64,000 nucleotides of DNA from contig JAIUCV010000117.1 in the NCBI GenBank assembly GCA_026724425.1, positions 963,501 to 1,027,500 on the forward strand, written 5' to 3'. The translations under genes and the position numbers were made by a program. Each line of letters starts with the position of its first letter. The first letter of the stretch is position 1. This DNA is from Erythrophleum ivorense (taxonomy: Eukaryota > Streptophyta > Magnoliopsida > Fabales > Fabaceae). Of this stretch, positions 46,901 to 58,591 are shown piece by piece. Under the pieces are notes generated by a model. It had not been told where the DNA came from. It was given only the letters and a program-made list of their open reading frames with translations, and ran no database searches.

Positions 46901-47468
46901 TCTACAGAGCAAAACAAGTCGTCATTTCGGAGCTCTAGTTACTTTCAAACATTAATGCAACATAAAACACTTTTACAACAACAACAGCAACAAAAAGAAC
47001 ACTTCGCTAAACCCGCAAGGTCCTTACAACGATCAAACTATGGCAGCAAAGTCCACAATCAAAGCTAAACAAACTCCAGATGACACAAAACTATTTGCTC
47101 TTAGCATTCAATTTATTGACCTAAAAATAAGATCTTGCTTCACTTCTTTAGCATTTTGAGTCTTTTGGTGAGATTTGGGGTTATTTACTTGATGTATCTA
47201 TGGTTCTATGATCTTGAAATTAATACGATCTCGTGTTCCATCCAAATTGAGAGGATTAACTCAAAACCCATAACGAAATCCAAAGAAGAACAGAAATAGA
47301 TCCAGAAAGTTGAAAGCCCTATTGCAGAGGATGCACAAATCAAAAGAGAACACATATATATACCTGGGATTTCGAGTGGTTATGATCCTCGATCTCGCCG
47401 CCGAGTCGACCACCGTCTCCAGAGTGAAATCCTTCGACGGCGGTACCGTTTTCTTCGTTGTCAGACAT
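43995..47468 (-). CDS. U2AF65A: Splicing factor U2AF large subunit (U2AF65)
   Basis: Thirteen exons (47364..47468, 46606..46901, 46415..46516, 46248..46318, 46063..46139, 45848..45895, 45706..45765, 45559..45619, 45365..45477, 44830..45276, 44599..44734, 44219..44286, 43995..44132) join to 573 residues, the length I recall for Arabidopsis U2AF65A. Order: acidic start, RS-like Arg/Asp/Glu-rich region (about 36-170), a Pro/Met-rich linker, RRM1 (RRVYVGGLSPLANEQ with KKFAFVEMRT), RRM2 (RIFVGGLPYYIPEAQ with SKGYAFCAYQDP) and a C-terminal UHM (VVCLTQVV with VFLEYAE). It binds the polypyrimidine tract at 3' splice sites in the nucleus together with U2AF35. No lesion was seen. Confidence 0.95.
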
Positions 47469-47569
47469 AATCTCTCGCGGCGTCTAAACAGTTTCGAAAT
47501 TTCACGAATCGCTGTTTGAGGTTTTTGAGAAAGGGGGGATGATGTAGGAAATCAATTTGGGGGCACATG

Positions 47570-49655
47570 CTAAAGATATATTAAGACCTTGGGGGTATTG
47601 ATGTAAAACTTCAGTTTCTTAGCTTCCTCCTCCTCTCTCTTCCTTTCTTCTTCTCTCTTTCTTGCCTTCTCTTCTTCTTTCCTTCTCTTCTCAGTTTCTT
47701 CTTCCTCACGTCTCCTCCTCTCTTCCTCTTGTCTCTTAGCTGCCTCTTCTTCCCTTTTCCTTTCTTCTTCTATGTTCCTTGCTTCCTCTTCTTCCTTCCT
47801 TCTTCTCTCAATTTCTTCCTCCTCACGTCTCTTCTTCTCTTCAATCTCTCTCATAAGCCTTTCAAGCTCTAAATCGGCACAAGTTACACACTCCAACATC
47901 ACACCTTCTTTCTGAGCTCCTAACAATCTCTCGATCGTCTCATTTCTCATGTTAAAAGACGTGGCAAGTATCTCTCGGTCCATTACCTGAAGAACCGATC
48001 TCTGCCCTACTAGGAACTGAGGGTAGTTCTTCTTCGCCGACGTGCTAAACCCCATGAACATAAATGACCCGTTTACAAAAGACATTTGCGCCATAGGATG
48101 AAACTGTGGCACAACAAAAACATCCCCCTCTTTAACCATGAACCTCTCACTCTCACTCTCGTTCTTGCTTTTGCCTTGGGACGATGGGTGGTAAACCACC
48201 CGAATAAACCCTTCCCCTTGTAACACAATCGATATCTCACAAGCACGAGGGTTCCAAACTTCCAATGCGGTCCCATCATTGATCCCTAAAAATTAGATGC
48301 ACACAATATTAAAGTCACATCAAAACAAGATCAAGAACCAAGGCATTGTGATATTAATTTAGTTTTAGTGGCCTAACCTTCGTTATATTAACCAAATAGA
48401 CTCCAAAACTTGAACCCTTTAAAGCAAGCATATCTTTCTTGTCAACCACTTTGCTCTGGCCATTGACGTTCTCAAAGTCCGGGTCAGCCTCAAAAACATT
48501 GAACGCTTTTGATTTCTTCTTCTTCTTCTTATTAACAACAGGTTTCTTCGCCAAATGATCAGTCACATCCTCAGCTCTTACAAAAAGTTTGACAAGCCGT
48601 GATTGCCACGTCTCCTCCTCCTCCAACCCTTGTGCTCTGTTTCTCGGCAGAGCATTTGTGATCAACGGAGGCCTATCCGCGTCTCTTACCTTCCCCAAAA
48701 GCTCCTCAGGAACCTTCCATATCACAAATGTAATCAATGAAACAACGCCAATTATAAAAGCGTGTCTCTGCAAGTAGAAAAACAAGTCACATACCGCAAA
48801 AACTGTCCGGAGAGTTTTCTCGTCAAATCCCAATAACAAGTCTCTAATATTCGAGTACGCTCCTAGACATGGCTCGTGTAAACACTCCTCCACATCGAAA
48901 ATTGCGTAGACCCTAAGTTTTTCTGAAACTTTGTCTCTCCCCAAGTCGCTATGTACGTAGAAGACTGTGCCTGAAGGTAGCCTAAAAACATCTCCTCGTC
49001 TCAACTCTAACGTCCTCTCTTTCTCGTCGTCAACCCAATTCAGTATCCCACTGCCTACACAATCCCAAATCACAATCACAGCATTTACTTAAAAGATAAT
49101 CCTAACCATGCTAAGAAAAATGTTTACTTTCAATTTTAGATGGAAAAATAATCAAAGTATCAATAAATGGTCAATTCGACTACATTCTAATTATTTAACT
49201 AAAAATTAATTTTTTTTTTTTTAATATATTATGTATTTAAATAAATAAAAAATACTAATATGATCAACAAACAAGAATTTCACATATCCGGTTTAGAGAA
49301 TTTTGGTTCGATCCGACCGTAACAAACTGACACTTCGAGTTATCAAATAGTCTTAAGGTTAAAAAATGGAATTGGTGTATTTACCAGTGTGAACAAAGAG
49401 AACCATGTCGGAATGGAGGAGAAGAGGAAGCAAGAATGCATTTGGCTCCAATGTTATGAACTGAATATGGTATCCACCGCCGATCTGGACGGCTGATATC
49501 TCTCCGAATTGCGTAGCAACGAGTGGCGTCCGTTGATCCCTCTTGATCAGAAATGGGGACTCAAAGCTCGGGACGCCGTCGTTTTGATCGGAGAACGACT
49601 TGGTGCAGAGAAATAAAGTAACGAGACATAGTAGAAGAATCGTAAATTTCGACAT
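47570..49655 (-). pseudogene. Vicilin-like cupin gene with an 8-bp frameshift
   Basis: Exons 49385..49655, 48795..49054, 48378..48713 and 47570..48285. The product starts with a signal peptide (MSKFTILLLCLVTLFLCTKS). The first cupin half has IQFITLEPNAFLLPLLLHSD and LRRGDVFRLPSGTVFYV. The second half should begin GSMMGPHWNPRACEISIVLQGEG. GSMMGPHW is in frame with exon 3, but 8 extra bases (48254-48261) separate TGG from AACCCT, and the rest (cupin half two plus a long Glu/Arg/Lys tail) continues in another frame. The family (vicilin-like At4g36700/At2g18540 type) is seed-storage related. The downstream frame is otherwise open, so the break looks recent; a splice-based rescue is not excluded. 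Confidence 0.75.
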
Positions 49656-49936
49656 CGTTTGATAGATAGACTCACCTTCTCTACACCGGAACGTAATTCG
49701 TGGTATAAGGGAGACATGAAGTGGGGTAAGGAATGGACACGCGTCGTTACAAGCGTACACGTGTATAGTACTTTGACACGTATATCTCACACTTTTTGAA
49801 TAATAATTATCACAGCAAGTAGGATTAATGGATTTAATTCCTCACCGTTTTATGATTTATAGTATCACAAACTGACCACAGATTATCCTTGGATTATTGA
49901 TGCTGCTGATTTTCCTTCTTCTTTTTTTGTCCACAG

Positions 49937-50215
49937 GCTGCGATATCATGACTAATCAACTTGGACTGGGAGCTAAGCCAGCAAATCAGGACACTCGCAT
50001 GGATCAGTTGCTAGTGCTGATGCTCAGAAGAATCGGACAAAAGATGCAAACTCTCAAGTCGCTTCAAAGGATGAAATCATCTCGAACTTGGAGAAGAAGG
50101 TGTATGATCTTGACGTGCTAGTGAGCAGCATGAAAGCTGAATCCGCTGCTACCGAGAAAGAGAATGCTTCTTCCAAAGAGGAGCTTATCGATTACATGAC
50201 ATGGTTTGTATGTTA
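49937..50215 (+). pseudogene. Unidentified coiled-coil exon fragment
   Basis: After a pyrimidine tract and CACAG acceptor-like site, one plus-strand frame stays open for about 75 codons, reading charged coiled-coil sequence (SKDEIISNLEKKVYDLDVLV, then KENASSKEELIDYMT). It has no start codon of its own and no neighbour exon. It resembles an internal exon of a long coiled-coil protein; I do not recognise which. Confidence 0.4.
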
Positions 50216-50530
50216 CATTCGCATGCGAATGAACGACAAGTAAGGATGTACGTATGGTAATTACTAATTTCTCACGCTGCTTCCTCACTTGAATAGTCTT
50301 GCGATATTTTACGTGTAGTCCGCGTACAGAATCTACATGCTATCCGTTTTCGGAAATTAATTACGTGCTTCTTTATAGCAAGTAAAATTTTTGTGCTTTG
50401 TTATAGCAGTCTGAAAGTTATGTATGCTGTTCGCATTTAAAGTTTACATATCACAACAACAAAGAGAATCCAAGATTGTTTTGAATCATTTGATGATGTA
50501 TATAAATAGAGGAAAATGTTTGGCTAAGAT

Positions 50531-53291
50531 CTAACTCGTAAGTTTCTTCCCATCAAGCCATACAAGCTTTGGCACAACCTGGGTGACAAAAGAGCTGAAC
50601 TCGTCCCCTGCAATTACGTTTCCTGATATATCTAACTGTTTCAGATTCATATCTCTTAACACGAAATACGCATCCCAGAATTTTTTGACCAAACTAGGCA
50701 TCTGTCTACCAACTTCATCCTGATTCCATTCCGAATTAGAGAGCGGTGAAGAACAAAGGTACCTCGTTGTGTCAACTGAGTGCTTGCCGATGTGGTTGTG
50801 TGAAACATCCAAAACTCTCAGCTGCTTCACATGTCTTAGTGAGTCCAGCGCTGAAAAATTCCGGATTCTGTTGTGACTCAGATTTAGGCATGAGAGAAGT
50901 TGCATTGCCTCCAACCCTGACGCACATACACCATTTGAATCACATTACCACACAGATGCGAAAACTCAACTCAACTCCAGGACATTTTGAGCAACTTACC
51001 TTCAGTTGACTGAATCTCATTGTGACTAAGGTCTAACATTTGGACAAACAGCAACTTCTCGACAGAGGCTATCCGAGATAGTGATAAATTATTTAGCCGT
51101 AGACATATACAACTGTTCATATCCCTGTATTGGAAGAGGTGTCTTGACAAGGATTCAGTGCTTGAAGTCACCTGCATCAACATTCTCTTCAATAAGGAAT
51201 ATAATGATACAGCTATTCTTAAGAGCAGAAACTCAACTTGTGATTCACAGCTAAAAGGAAGAGTAAGTACCTTGTGGAGTAAAGCTACGCTGTGCTCATC
51301 TTTGTAGTACTGATAATGCGAGGAATCCAGCGCCATCAGATCATTATACAGCTTGAGGATTTCGTTATAGTTAACACCCTTGATAGCATCATCCGATATC
51401 ATGGCTTTAGCCATCAAAAGCCTCGCAAGAGTGAGCTTTCCAATTTTGCTAAACAGGACAAAAAGAAGACAAAGTTGAGGACTAGAATTTCTCTTTCCCA
51501 GCAAAGAAAGAATGTAAATAGGGTACCTGTCAGACAATGCACGGAATAAGTCAATCTCTCCGGCTATAGCTTCACGACGCCAATTAATATCATGAGCGTT
51601 TAATTGATAAAAGGTGACGAGAGATTTCAAATCCAGTGACTGTGCATCCCAAATATTAAAACCATCCGTCCATGAAACAATGCCTTGTTGCGACCCTTGG
51701 ACGTTGTCATGAACATGCGCTGTAAAGACCAACTCATAAGGAGAGCTGAAGTTGCGTCCTCTGGAAGAAACAATTCCAGGAGAGTTGCCAATTCTGAGCT
51801 TCACTTTGTATTCCTTGTGAGGTTCTCTACTGATATATTTAAGACGAGCAACCCATACACATGACACTTGAGAGTTTTTATTCGAAACTGGTTCCCAAAC
51901 AAGGTCCTCATTTCCTTTCAGTTCAGAATCAACCATAACAGTGGACGAGCTTACTCCACCAACATCTTGGTCAAAGTAAATAATCAGTGGAAAAGAAGCC
52001 GACTCAGAACAAAAAGTAGTGAGCTTAGAACAAGAGTCATTTAAGCCCCCGGCTCCACATAGATTGACACGGGAACCATGTGAAGGCCATGAGGAAGTGA
52101 GAAGAGGAGTCTCCACATCAACAGTTTGATCAAGAAGCCAAAGATGATAAAACCACCCACTTTGGTCATCTTCGTCCGTAAAAGTAGCGTTATGTACAAG
52201 TTCATATTCTTCAGGAATCTTCTGATTTGGCATGAACCCGTCATCCCTTCTTGCAAGCAAACTTGAAAGAAGTACACTGCAGAGAGAAAGAGAAATTATA
52301 TATATATTTTAGCTAATGGAGCCACTGGATTCAGTAAGTTATGATTTGTCTATCAACCAAATATTAAAGAAGCTATAACCAAAAGAAATATTACAGACCT
52401 CCCAAGGAAACTTGATGACACAATTGTATAAATGAACTTCATTTTTGTTTGAACATGTGAATCAGCATAGTTGCTAAAACCAGATATGCATACCTACGAT
52501 TATGCCATGCAGAATAGTTGCTGAAGTCTCTACTGATCATATCGTGTGTATACTGCAACTCATCCTGTTCTGATCTATTCATTAGCTCCACAACAAACCT
52601 GGAAAGGAACAAGACATGAGTATGCTAAGCTTGATGAACATACACAGTGTGCTTTACAAAGAATGCCCCAATCTTCCACCTGCGATAGTTCCAAGCGTGA
52701 AAATTCCTGGAATCGAGCCCCTGGAATTGATCCACAAGTTGCAATTCCTTCCCTGTGGAGGAGTGCCCTTGACTCAAAACCCACTTTCGATGATGCCAAG
52801 CACCATACGACTTGGAATTCTGCTTCAAAGCATTTTTCACCTGAATTTAGAACAGAAATCAATGAGCAGCTTATATCATAAAATAGCAAATCGGTGATGT
52901 TTTTATGGGCAAGGACGACAAGTCACCACTCTAAGTTCTTCGTCGAGAACTGACTTGACCAAGTCTGGATCAGACTCGATGCGGGAAAGGGTATCCTCCA
53001 CGGCGAGCTTCCGATAGTTCCACGCCGTGTATGCTTCCGGATTGATTTCTAAGAGCTTCGTGCTCAATTCAATAGCTTCCTTGGTATAACTAAAAAACCC
53101 AGATGATTAGTAGACGAAATGAAACCCAGATGATTAGTAGAGATTCCGGTGACAAATGATAAGAGAAAATTGTACATTTTATCATGGTGATTGGACATGA
53201 ACTGAGACTGGAGAGCCCGGAGCTTAACGGCTTTAGCAGCGGAGGCTTCTTCATCTCCTGGATTGGAAGCCTTCCTTGGAATACCGTGCAT
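50531..53291 (-). CDS. Rab geranylgeranyltransferase alpha subunit
   Basis: Eight exons (53176..53291, 52927..53089, 52680..52840, 52494..52598, 51527..52276, 51271..51448, 51000..51171, 50531..50916) give 676 residues. The N-terminal part is a string of prenyltransferase-alpha repeats with the diagnostic Trp pattern (NPEAYTAWNYRK, SYGAWHHRKWVL, NFHAWNYRR, NYSAWHNR). A beta-rich insert region follows, then a C-terminal LRR part (LNNLSLSRIASVEKLLFVQMLDLSHNEI, LRVLDVSHNHIG, LKQLDISGNVI) ending in LVWLDGKKL. With the beta subunit and REP it attaches geranylgeranyl groups to Rab GTPases. It is of RGTA1/RGTA2 type and uninterrupted. Confidence 0.93.
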
Positions 53292-54064
53292 TGAGAGTGG
53301 GGTTCAACTTAGAAAGCAGCCTCTAGGCTCTAGCAATCAACAGAGATTTCAGAGAAGGAAAGGAAGAAACAGAGCACGTAGCGGCGGAGAGAGATTTGCC
53401 GTGCAACGGTGCAAGCGAGAGACTGATTTATTGCCTCTCCTAGGGCTGGGACTTTTTTTTTTTAACCCAAACTTTTTTTAAATATTACAAATCTTATTAT
53501 ATAAAATATGACGCATCAAAGTTGCTCATTCACATGATTGTGACACGAGGTAATTTAATCGATCAGAATTTTATATGTTTTATAGTTACTAAATTTAAAA
53601 TGAAGCTTAAGTTTATGAAATATAACTATCATCTAAAAATGGAAAAAAAAATAACTACAGTATAAAAAAAGGAATAGATTAAAAAAGAAAACGGAAAATT
53701 ATATGTTTTTAAATAAAAGTAAACATTGATCATAAAAAAAAAAATATTACTCACATTTTTATAAACTCACAGTCTTTTATAGTTTTAATAGACTATGTTA
53801 TTTCTAAAACTTTAATCAAACGGATAAGATCAAAAACTGATGAACTGACAAAAAAAAAAAGACGCTGAGTATGTTCTTTATTAAAGACTGTACAAAAGAA
53901 AATCAAATAAAATGTTCATTGATTTTATATTTATATCTACTTTTTTTCTGTTTAGTTTTGACAATCATTGAAGGAAAGAGTTTTTCTTTTTTTCATAACC
54001 AAAGTGATTTGTCTGATCTCATTAATTTCTCCTCAAGGTACTGTCTTTTTTTTTTTTTGTGTCA
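53292..54064. other. Spacer upstream of the RGGT gene
   Basis: Leader/promoter side of the minus-strand RGGT alpha gene, then very AT-rich sequence. No gene was seen. Confidence 0.4.
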
Positions 54065-54430
54065 TTATAATGATGATCGGGGTTTCTTATCAATGCACCT
54101 ATGTAAAATCCCATTTGATATTGATATTGGTTCTTTGTGAGTGTTTCGAGCGTTAGTAGATGACAAGACTATGAAAACATTTCCGTAGCCAAAATTTCTG
54201 TCGAAGATGATATGGGCATCACACGGAGTCTGAGTCAAAGAACGAATCACGATCGAGTCTATGAAGTCTCTACGGCTGCTGATAATTGATGACCATAGCT
54301 TCGAGACGCATCGGAACCTCATTAGAGATTTCGTCGGGAGTTTCTTTAGTATATATCTCCACCGTTAGATCGAGAGGGATGTTGATATCTCCGGTGGGGA
54401 TTCCACCATGACGAATTTTTGTTGGCCATA
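54065..54430 (-). pseudogene. F-box gene remnant, F-box half
   Basis: The minus strand reads IPLDLTVEIYTK, then after a frame change LPTKSLMRFRCVSKLWSSIISSRRDFIDSIVIRSLTQT, i.e. the F-box and the start of the FBA region. The rest is missing. The last 160 bases are similar, but not identical, to 43750-43910 of the other F-box remnant. The pseudogene faces the same way. Confidence 0.7.
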
Positions 54431-55454
54431 ATGATTTCATCGCCTCAGTTTTGTGGAATCCTAGAGAATAAAAAGGGCTCTAGATCTATCCCTCAAACGT
54501 AAATTTGCTAGATTTATCTCATTTGACTATATGGATATGTACCTCTGTTTTCCACCCATTTGAATACTCAAAGAGAGAGTCTATCCGTGAACTGCTGCAC
54601 CTCTTCCAAAGATTAGTCTGGACCTTTTCATAGGTTTGAGATTTACTCTGAATTATCAAAAAAAATAAAAATAAATAAGTAACGACTGATAAAACTATCA
54701 GTCCAAAACACATTTACGTCTTAAACCAGTCAAGGCTACACCCTTCGCTATGTAAGCTTGAGTGATGAGACTGATGTCGGATTTTGTGAGGAGAGGCGAA
54801 CCTAAATACCTGACTGGAAGATTTCCTTGCAAAAAGCAAATTTATTTGCTAACTCAAGTCGCAGAGTATTTCCATCGAAAAGAGAAAAGACTATTGTAGA
54901 TTTAATAGTACCAAAAAGCTTCGTAGACCTCATCTAAAGTATATTCTTTGTCTATATTTATAAACACGTTCATATAATATAGCTAGTTAGCTACTCGTCG
55001 AAGCAAAGCATTGATGGTATTATATTCAAGTAATTTTTTTATTTAATAAAAAAAAAATCTTACAACTAATTTTGAAGTAGGGATCTCTTTTAATTATTCC
55101 TAAACTAGCCAAAAGTTAGATTTGATTTGGAAATATAATGAAGCCATAGTTTTATTACACACCTGGAAATAAGTAAAAATATGACAAACAACCTCATAAA
55201 CGATTTCACATCATATTTTTCTTTTTTTGCTGGTAGAGTAGTTTATAGACAAAATATTACCCAGTACTTGATAAATTAAAAAAAAAGAAAAAATTAACAA
55301 ATTTTACTATAAACAAAATAGCAAAGTTAAAATATAAACAAATCGACTAAATATTAATTACAGTAAATAATATGGTTTCACATCGTGGGCATCTTACCCA
55401 ATTAAGAAGCATAAAGAAACGAAACCAAAACACTAATGTAGCATCTTGAACAAG
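54431..55454. other. Gene-free stretch
   Basis: Short ORFs only (one of 64 codons at 54519-54713). AT-rich, with no clear element ends. Confidence 0.4.
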
Positions 55455-55748
55455 TCATGCATGGATCTTGCTTGGCTTGGCAAAGAAGGTAGGGTTTTCA
55501 TTACCGGCCATTATGACAACAATCTTTGGTTCCCTGTCTAGTGGCTGCAACACATCCTTCCTTCTTTGCTCTCCAGTACTTGGAGTCGAAACGTTTTGCT
55601 TGTAATAGCAAGCATAAGCCATGGCGATCAATGAAACCGCAAGGAGCCCTAACATTACCCCCCATGCACAAATCTTAGAGAGAACCGGAGAGCTCAAGTT
55701 CTCTAAACTGGGGTGAACCGGGACCACTGAATCACTAATCATACTCAT
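55455..55748 (-). CDS. GDU7: GLUTAMINE DUMPER family protein
   Basis: 97 residues from the first ATG at 55748 (the frame stays open further upstream but lacks an earlier ATG). One membrane segment (ICAWGVMLGLLAVSLIAMAYACYY) and, in the cytosolic tail, the family's VIMAG box within KIVVIMAGNENPTFFAKP. GDU proteins are small plant membrane proteins that increase amino-acid export and interact with LOG2-type ubiquitin ligases through the VIMAG region. The assignment to GDU7 (At5g38770) rests on gene order as I remember it. Confidence 0.88.
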   Translation of the reverse strand: MSMISDSVVPVHPSLENLSSPVLSKICAWGVMLGLLAVSLIAMAYACYYKQNVSTPSTGEQRRKDVLQPLDREPKIVVIMAGNENPTFFAKPSKIHA

Positions 55749-56570
55749 TGCCTCGTTGATATTGAAATCTAATCTTCCCTCTTCCACGGTTTACTTTTTC
55801 TTCTAGAGTTTGCATGCAGAGGTTATTTATTATCTACAGAATTTAACTAGATGCCAAGTTTCCTTCTGAGTTTTTGTCCAAAAAATATTTATTCTTCCTT
55901 GAACATTTAACAGATAACAGATTCTCTCTTTCTCTCTCATTTTCTTGTTAATTAAAGTTCTTTCTCTCTTTTCTTACCAACTTTAATAATTCGTATAAAG
56001 GGAACTACTTTTCTAATTAATCATAGATTTTAGTTTTTATAATCGAAACAACGAGGGCTCTATATTTATATATATTTGTTGTGTATACACTACAGCATAC
56101 ATTATACCGGTACACTTGTTTTAGTTTGGATTTGGTTTCAGCTTTTCATCAATTAATAAAACCAACTGGTTATATAAACTTGTTTCTGTTTCACCATTTC
56201 TGCGTAATTAGTTTGCTTTGATTAATTTTCTCTCTCGGTTATAGTTTTTTTTTCATCCTAATTAAAAACTACATATGGCACTGCGAGATACAATATTGCC
56301 AATGGCGTTCGGCCCCCAGTTTCATAGGATAATTTGTTGAACTCGAAATAGTTTTTTAGTCAACATTGAATTTGAACGATTTGAAAGCAGATAAAGAAAT
56401 ATGTTAATCCAAAAATGTTATACTTATTATGGAAGTCTAAAAATAAAGAAGGGTCTCATAGAATACATAATCATGAGATATCAAACAGAAGCAATAAATA
56501 AGATAACAAAAAATTTGAAATAATGTCTTATTCGATGAAAACAGCATCATTATTCATGTGATATTGTGGT
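55749..56570. other. GDU promoter side and spacer
   Basis: Contains CT-rich tracts near 55922-55970 and AT-rich sequence. No gene was seen. Confidence 0.4.
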
Positions 56571-57319
56571 TCATTTGTTGAGGCCGGTCGCATTCTTCAC
56601 TGATTCAGTAGCTCCTTGTGCCTTCTCCTTAATCTGCTGGCCAGTCTATAGAAGTATTTACACGTGAAACAGTTTAATTAATGTACTCCAAATAATTATA
56701 AGAAATCTTATAATTAATTTAGGTGGGATTTTTGATTTAATCATGAAAATTGTGTGGAATTTACAAACCTCTTGGAGAGACTCCTTGGCAGATTGGGCAG
56801 CATTGCTAGCTTTGTCCATCATGGTGCTAGCCTTCTCCTAAACACCATCAAATTATATAACACTATATAATTAGCAACTGAATTTTGTTAATTTTTTTCG
56901 GAAATAAATTGTAAACGTTAGTAATTTCTAACAACATATATTAAGTATACTGTGATAATCAGGATCAGAATCTCGGTAGGCGCTTCAGGGTCTTATGATA
57001 AGACGGGCTAAACAGTTTTTTTATAGCTAAATTTTTAGATTTCATAATAAAGACTCAAAAAACTTACAATACAACTAATCTGAACAAAGTAAGTTTATAT
57101 AAAACTTAATTTTTAAAATATATCACACAGAATAGCTTCTGAAATCTTCAACTAGACAAAAGGTATTAGAATTGTTGTCATGCATAGACTACTTTTTTTT
57201 TTAATCCTATGATCCTTAACAATGTTGGACATGTTAATACTAATGACGTAATTTAGGATTACCTGGGTTTGGCCTTTGGCCTGGCCGGCTTGGAAGCTGA
57301 TGTTCTGGTTGCTCGACAT
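56571..57319 (-). CDS. Small LEA-like stress protein
   Basis: Three short exons (57263..57319, 56769..56837, 56571..56645), each intron in phase 0, give 66 residues: MSSNQNISFQAGQAKGQTQ, EKASTMMDKASNAAQSAKESLQE, TGQQIKEKAQGATESVKNATGLNK. This is the small hydrophilic, Ala/Lys/Gln-rich family related to Arabidopsis KIN1/KIN2-type cold- and ABA-induced proteins, here of At5g38760 type. The protein is likely disordered, becoming an amphipathic helix. A TATA box and an ABRE-like site lie just upstream. Confidence 0.9.
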
Positions 57320-57415
57320 TTTTGAATAGCTGAATAATTAGAAAGATAAGTTTTTAAAGCAAATCTTGATTATGATATTAAATTGAGTTAAGAGTTTCAT
57401 CCAAAGGTTCCACAA

Positions 57416-57466
57416 TTTATATAGCTCTCATGCCCTCCTAAGTTTTGGGTGTGTTTCCAACGTGTC
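57416..57466 (-). promoter_or_regulatory. TATA box and ABRE-like site of the LEA-like gene
   Basis: On the minus strand CTATATAAA (57416-57424) lies about 97 bp before the ATG. ACGTGTC (plus strand 57460-57466) is an ABA-response-element-type core about 140 bp before the ATG. This fits stress/ABA induction, known for the family; the role here is inferred. Confidence 0.55.
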
Positions 57467-58591
57467 AGTAAATCGTTGGAAGATGCATGGGCGGTGTGTT
57501 TAATTCATTGGTTGTTCCGGATCAAGTGGAGATTAGACTAATTTGTGATTAACCGTATTTATTTCAGATCAGAGTTATACGGGAGTTTGACTCGTTTGTT
57601 GGATATATCTAGATTAATTGACTCGTTCTAATAAAGTGATCTCATAATAAAGTAATAATATACAAAGGTGAAAGGATGGCATAAATTTAGGATTACAAGT
57701 TCAGAAAGAATTGTTCTTAACCAAGTTTCCACTTCTAGGGGAACATAAGTAGAAGAAAAAATATTAAAGAAATGAATTATGAATTATTTTCCCCTTTTAA
57801 ATAGGTAATCCAATTCAAATGTTAGGGATGAGAAGAAAAGAGATTTAATTTCAAGACACGAAAAAAGAGTGAATGTCATCGTTTAGAGAATTCCTTAGCT
57901 GATCAGTTGGCAAAATCTGCCCTGTTCCATGTAAACTCTCACTCCCTCAGTGGAGTCTAAGCTTTTATTTGTAGAAGTTTCCTTTGCTCAAAAAAGGCAT
58001 CGAAATATTAAAGCATAAAACATGATTTTTTAAGATTAAAAATGATTTTTTTTAATACGATTCATATATTTATTCATCGTACTTTATGAATAATAAAAAA
58101 AAAAAATTTGTGCACAACTGATTTCATTAATCTTAAATTGCCATCTTACAAACTAAGGGAATTAACCATCCTCTAAGCAAAATACAATACAACATCAAAA
58201 CAACTAAACTGAAAGCAAGAAGGTCTTTAAGATAGGATGAGAGCAAAATGGAGCCGTAACTCGCTTGTGTCATGGGGATCATCACGGCAATGCCGAAAGA
58301 TCGAACTGAAGTTACTTTAATTTGCCTTGTAACTTAGAAATCCAATCCTCAACCGCTACAAAAGCTGTAAAGGGATTGGTAGCTATCTCCGGCTTTGGAA
58401 CCGGGAGATAGTATCCGAGTGTCGATAATCTCTCCAAATGAAGGGAGGAAAACGATAGATAACTCTCCTTAATCAAAGCCCCATGATTCTTGATAAGAAA
58501 TATTAGGGCTTGCGTCGCCTCTTTCCTCGTAATATTACATTGAATAATAAAATCAAAGAGCGATTTGTTTACCCCAAAGAAAACCAAAGAT
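57467..58591. other. Spacer with a conserved-looking open stretch
   Basis: No gene is assigned. At its right end (58312-58591) a minus-strand frame remains open just past the stop of the BMT5-like gene (see findings). The rest is AT-rich. Confidence 0.4.

Noticed and set aside
46511..46955. ORFs on both strands over the U2AF65 RS region
   Set aside because: The Arg/Glu/Asp-rich exon leaves alternative frames open; only one frame joins the other exons.
43750..54290. The two F-box overlaps as a target-site duplication of one insertion
   Set aside because: The overlapping segments differ at many positions and by indels, so they look like paralogues rather than a recent duplication made by insertion.
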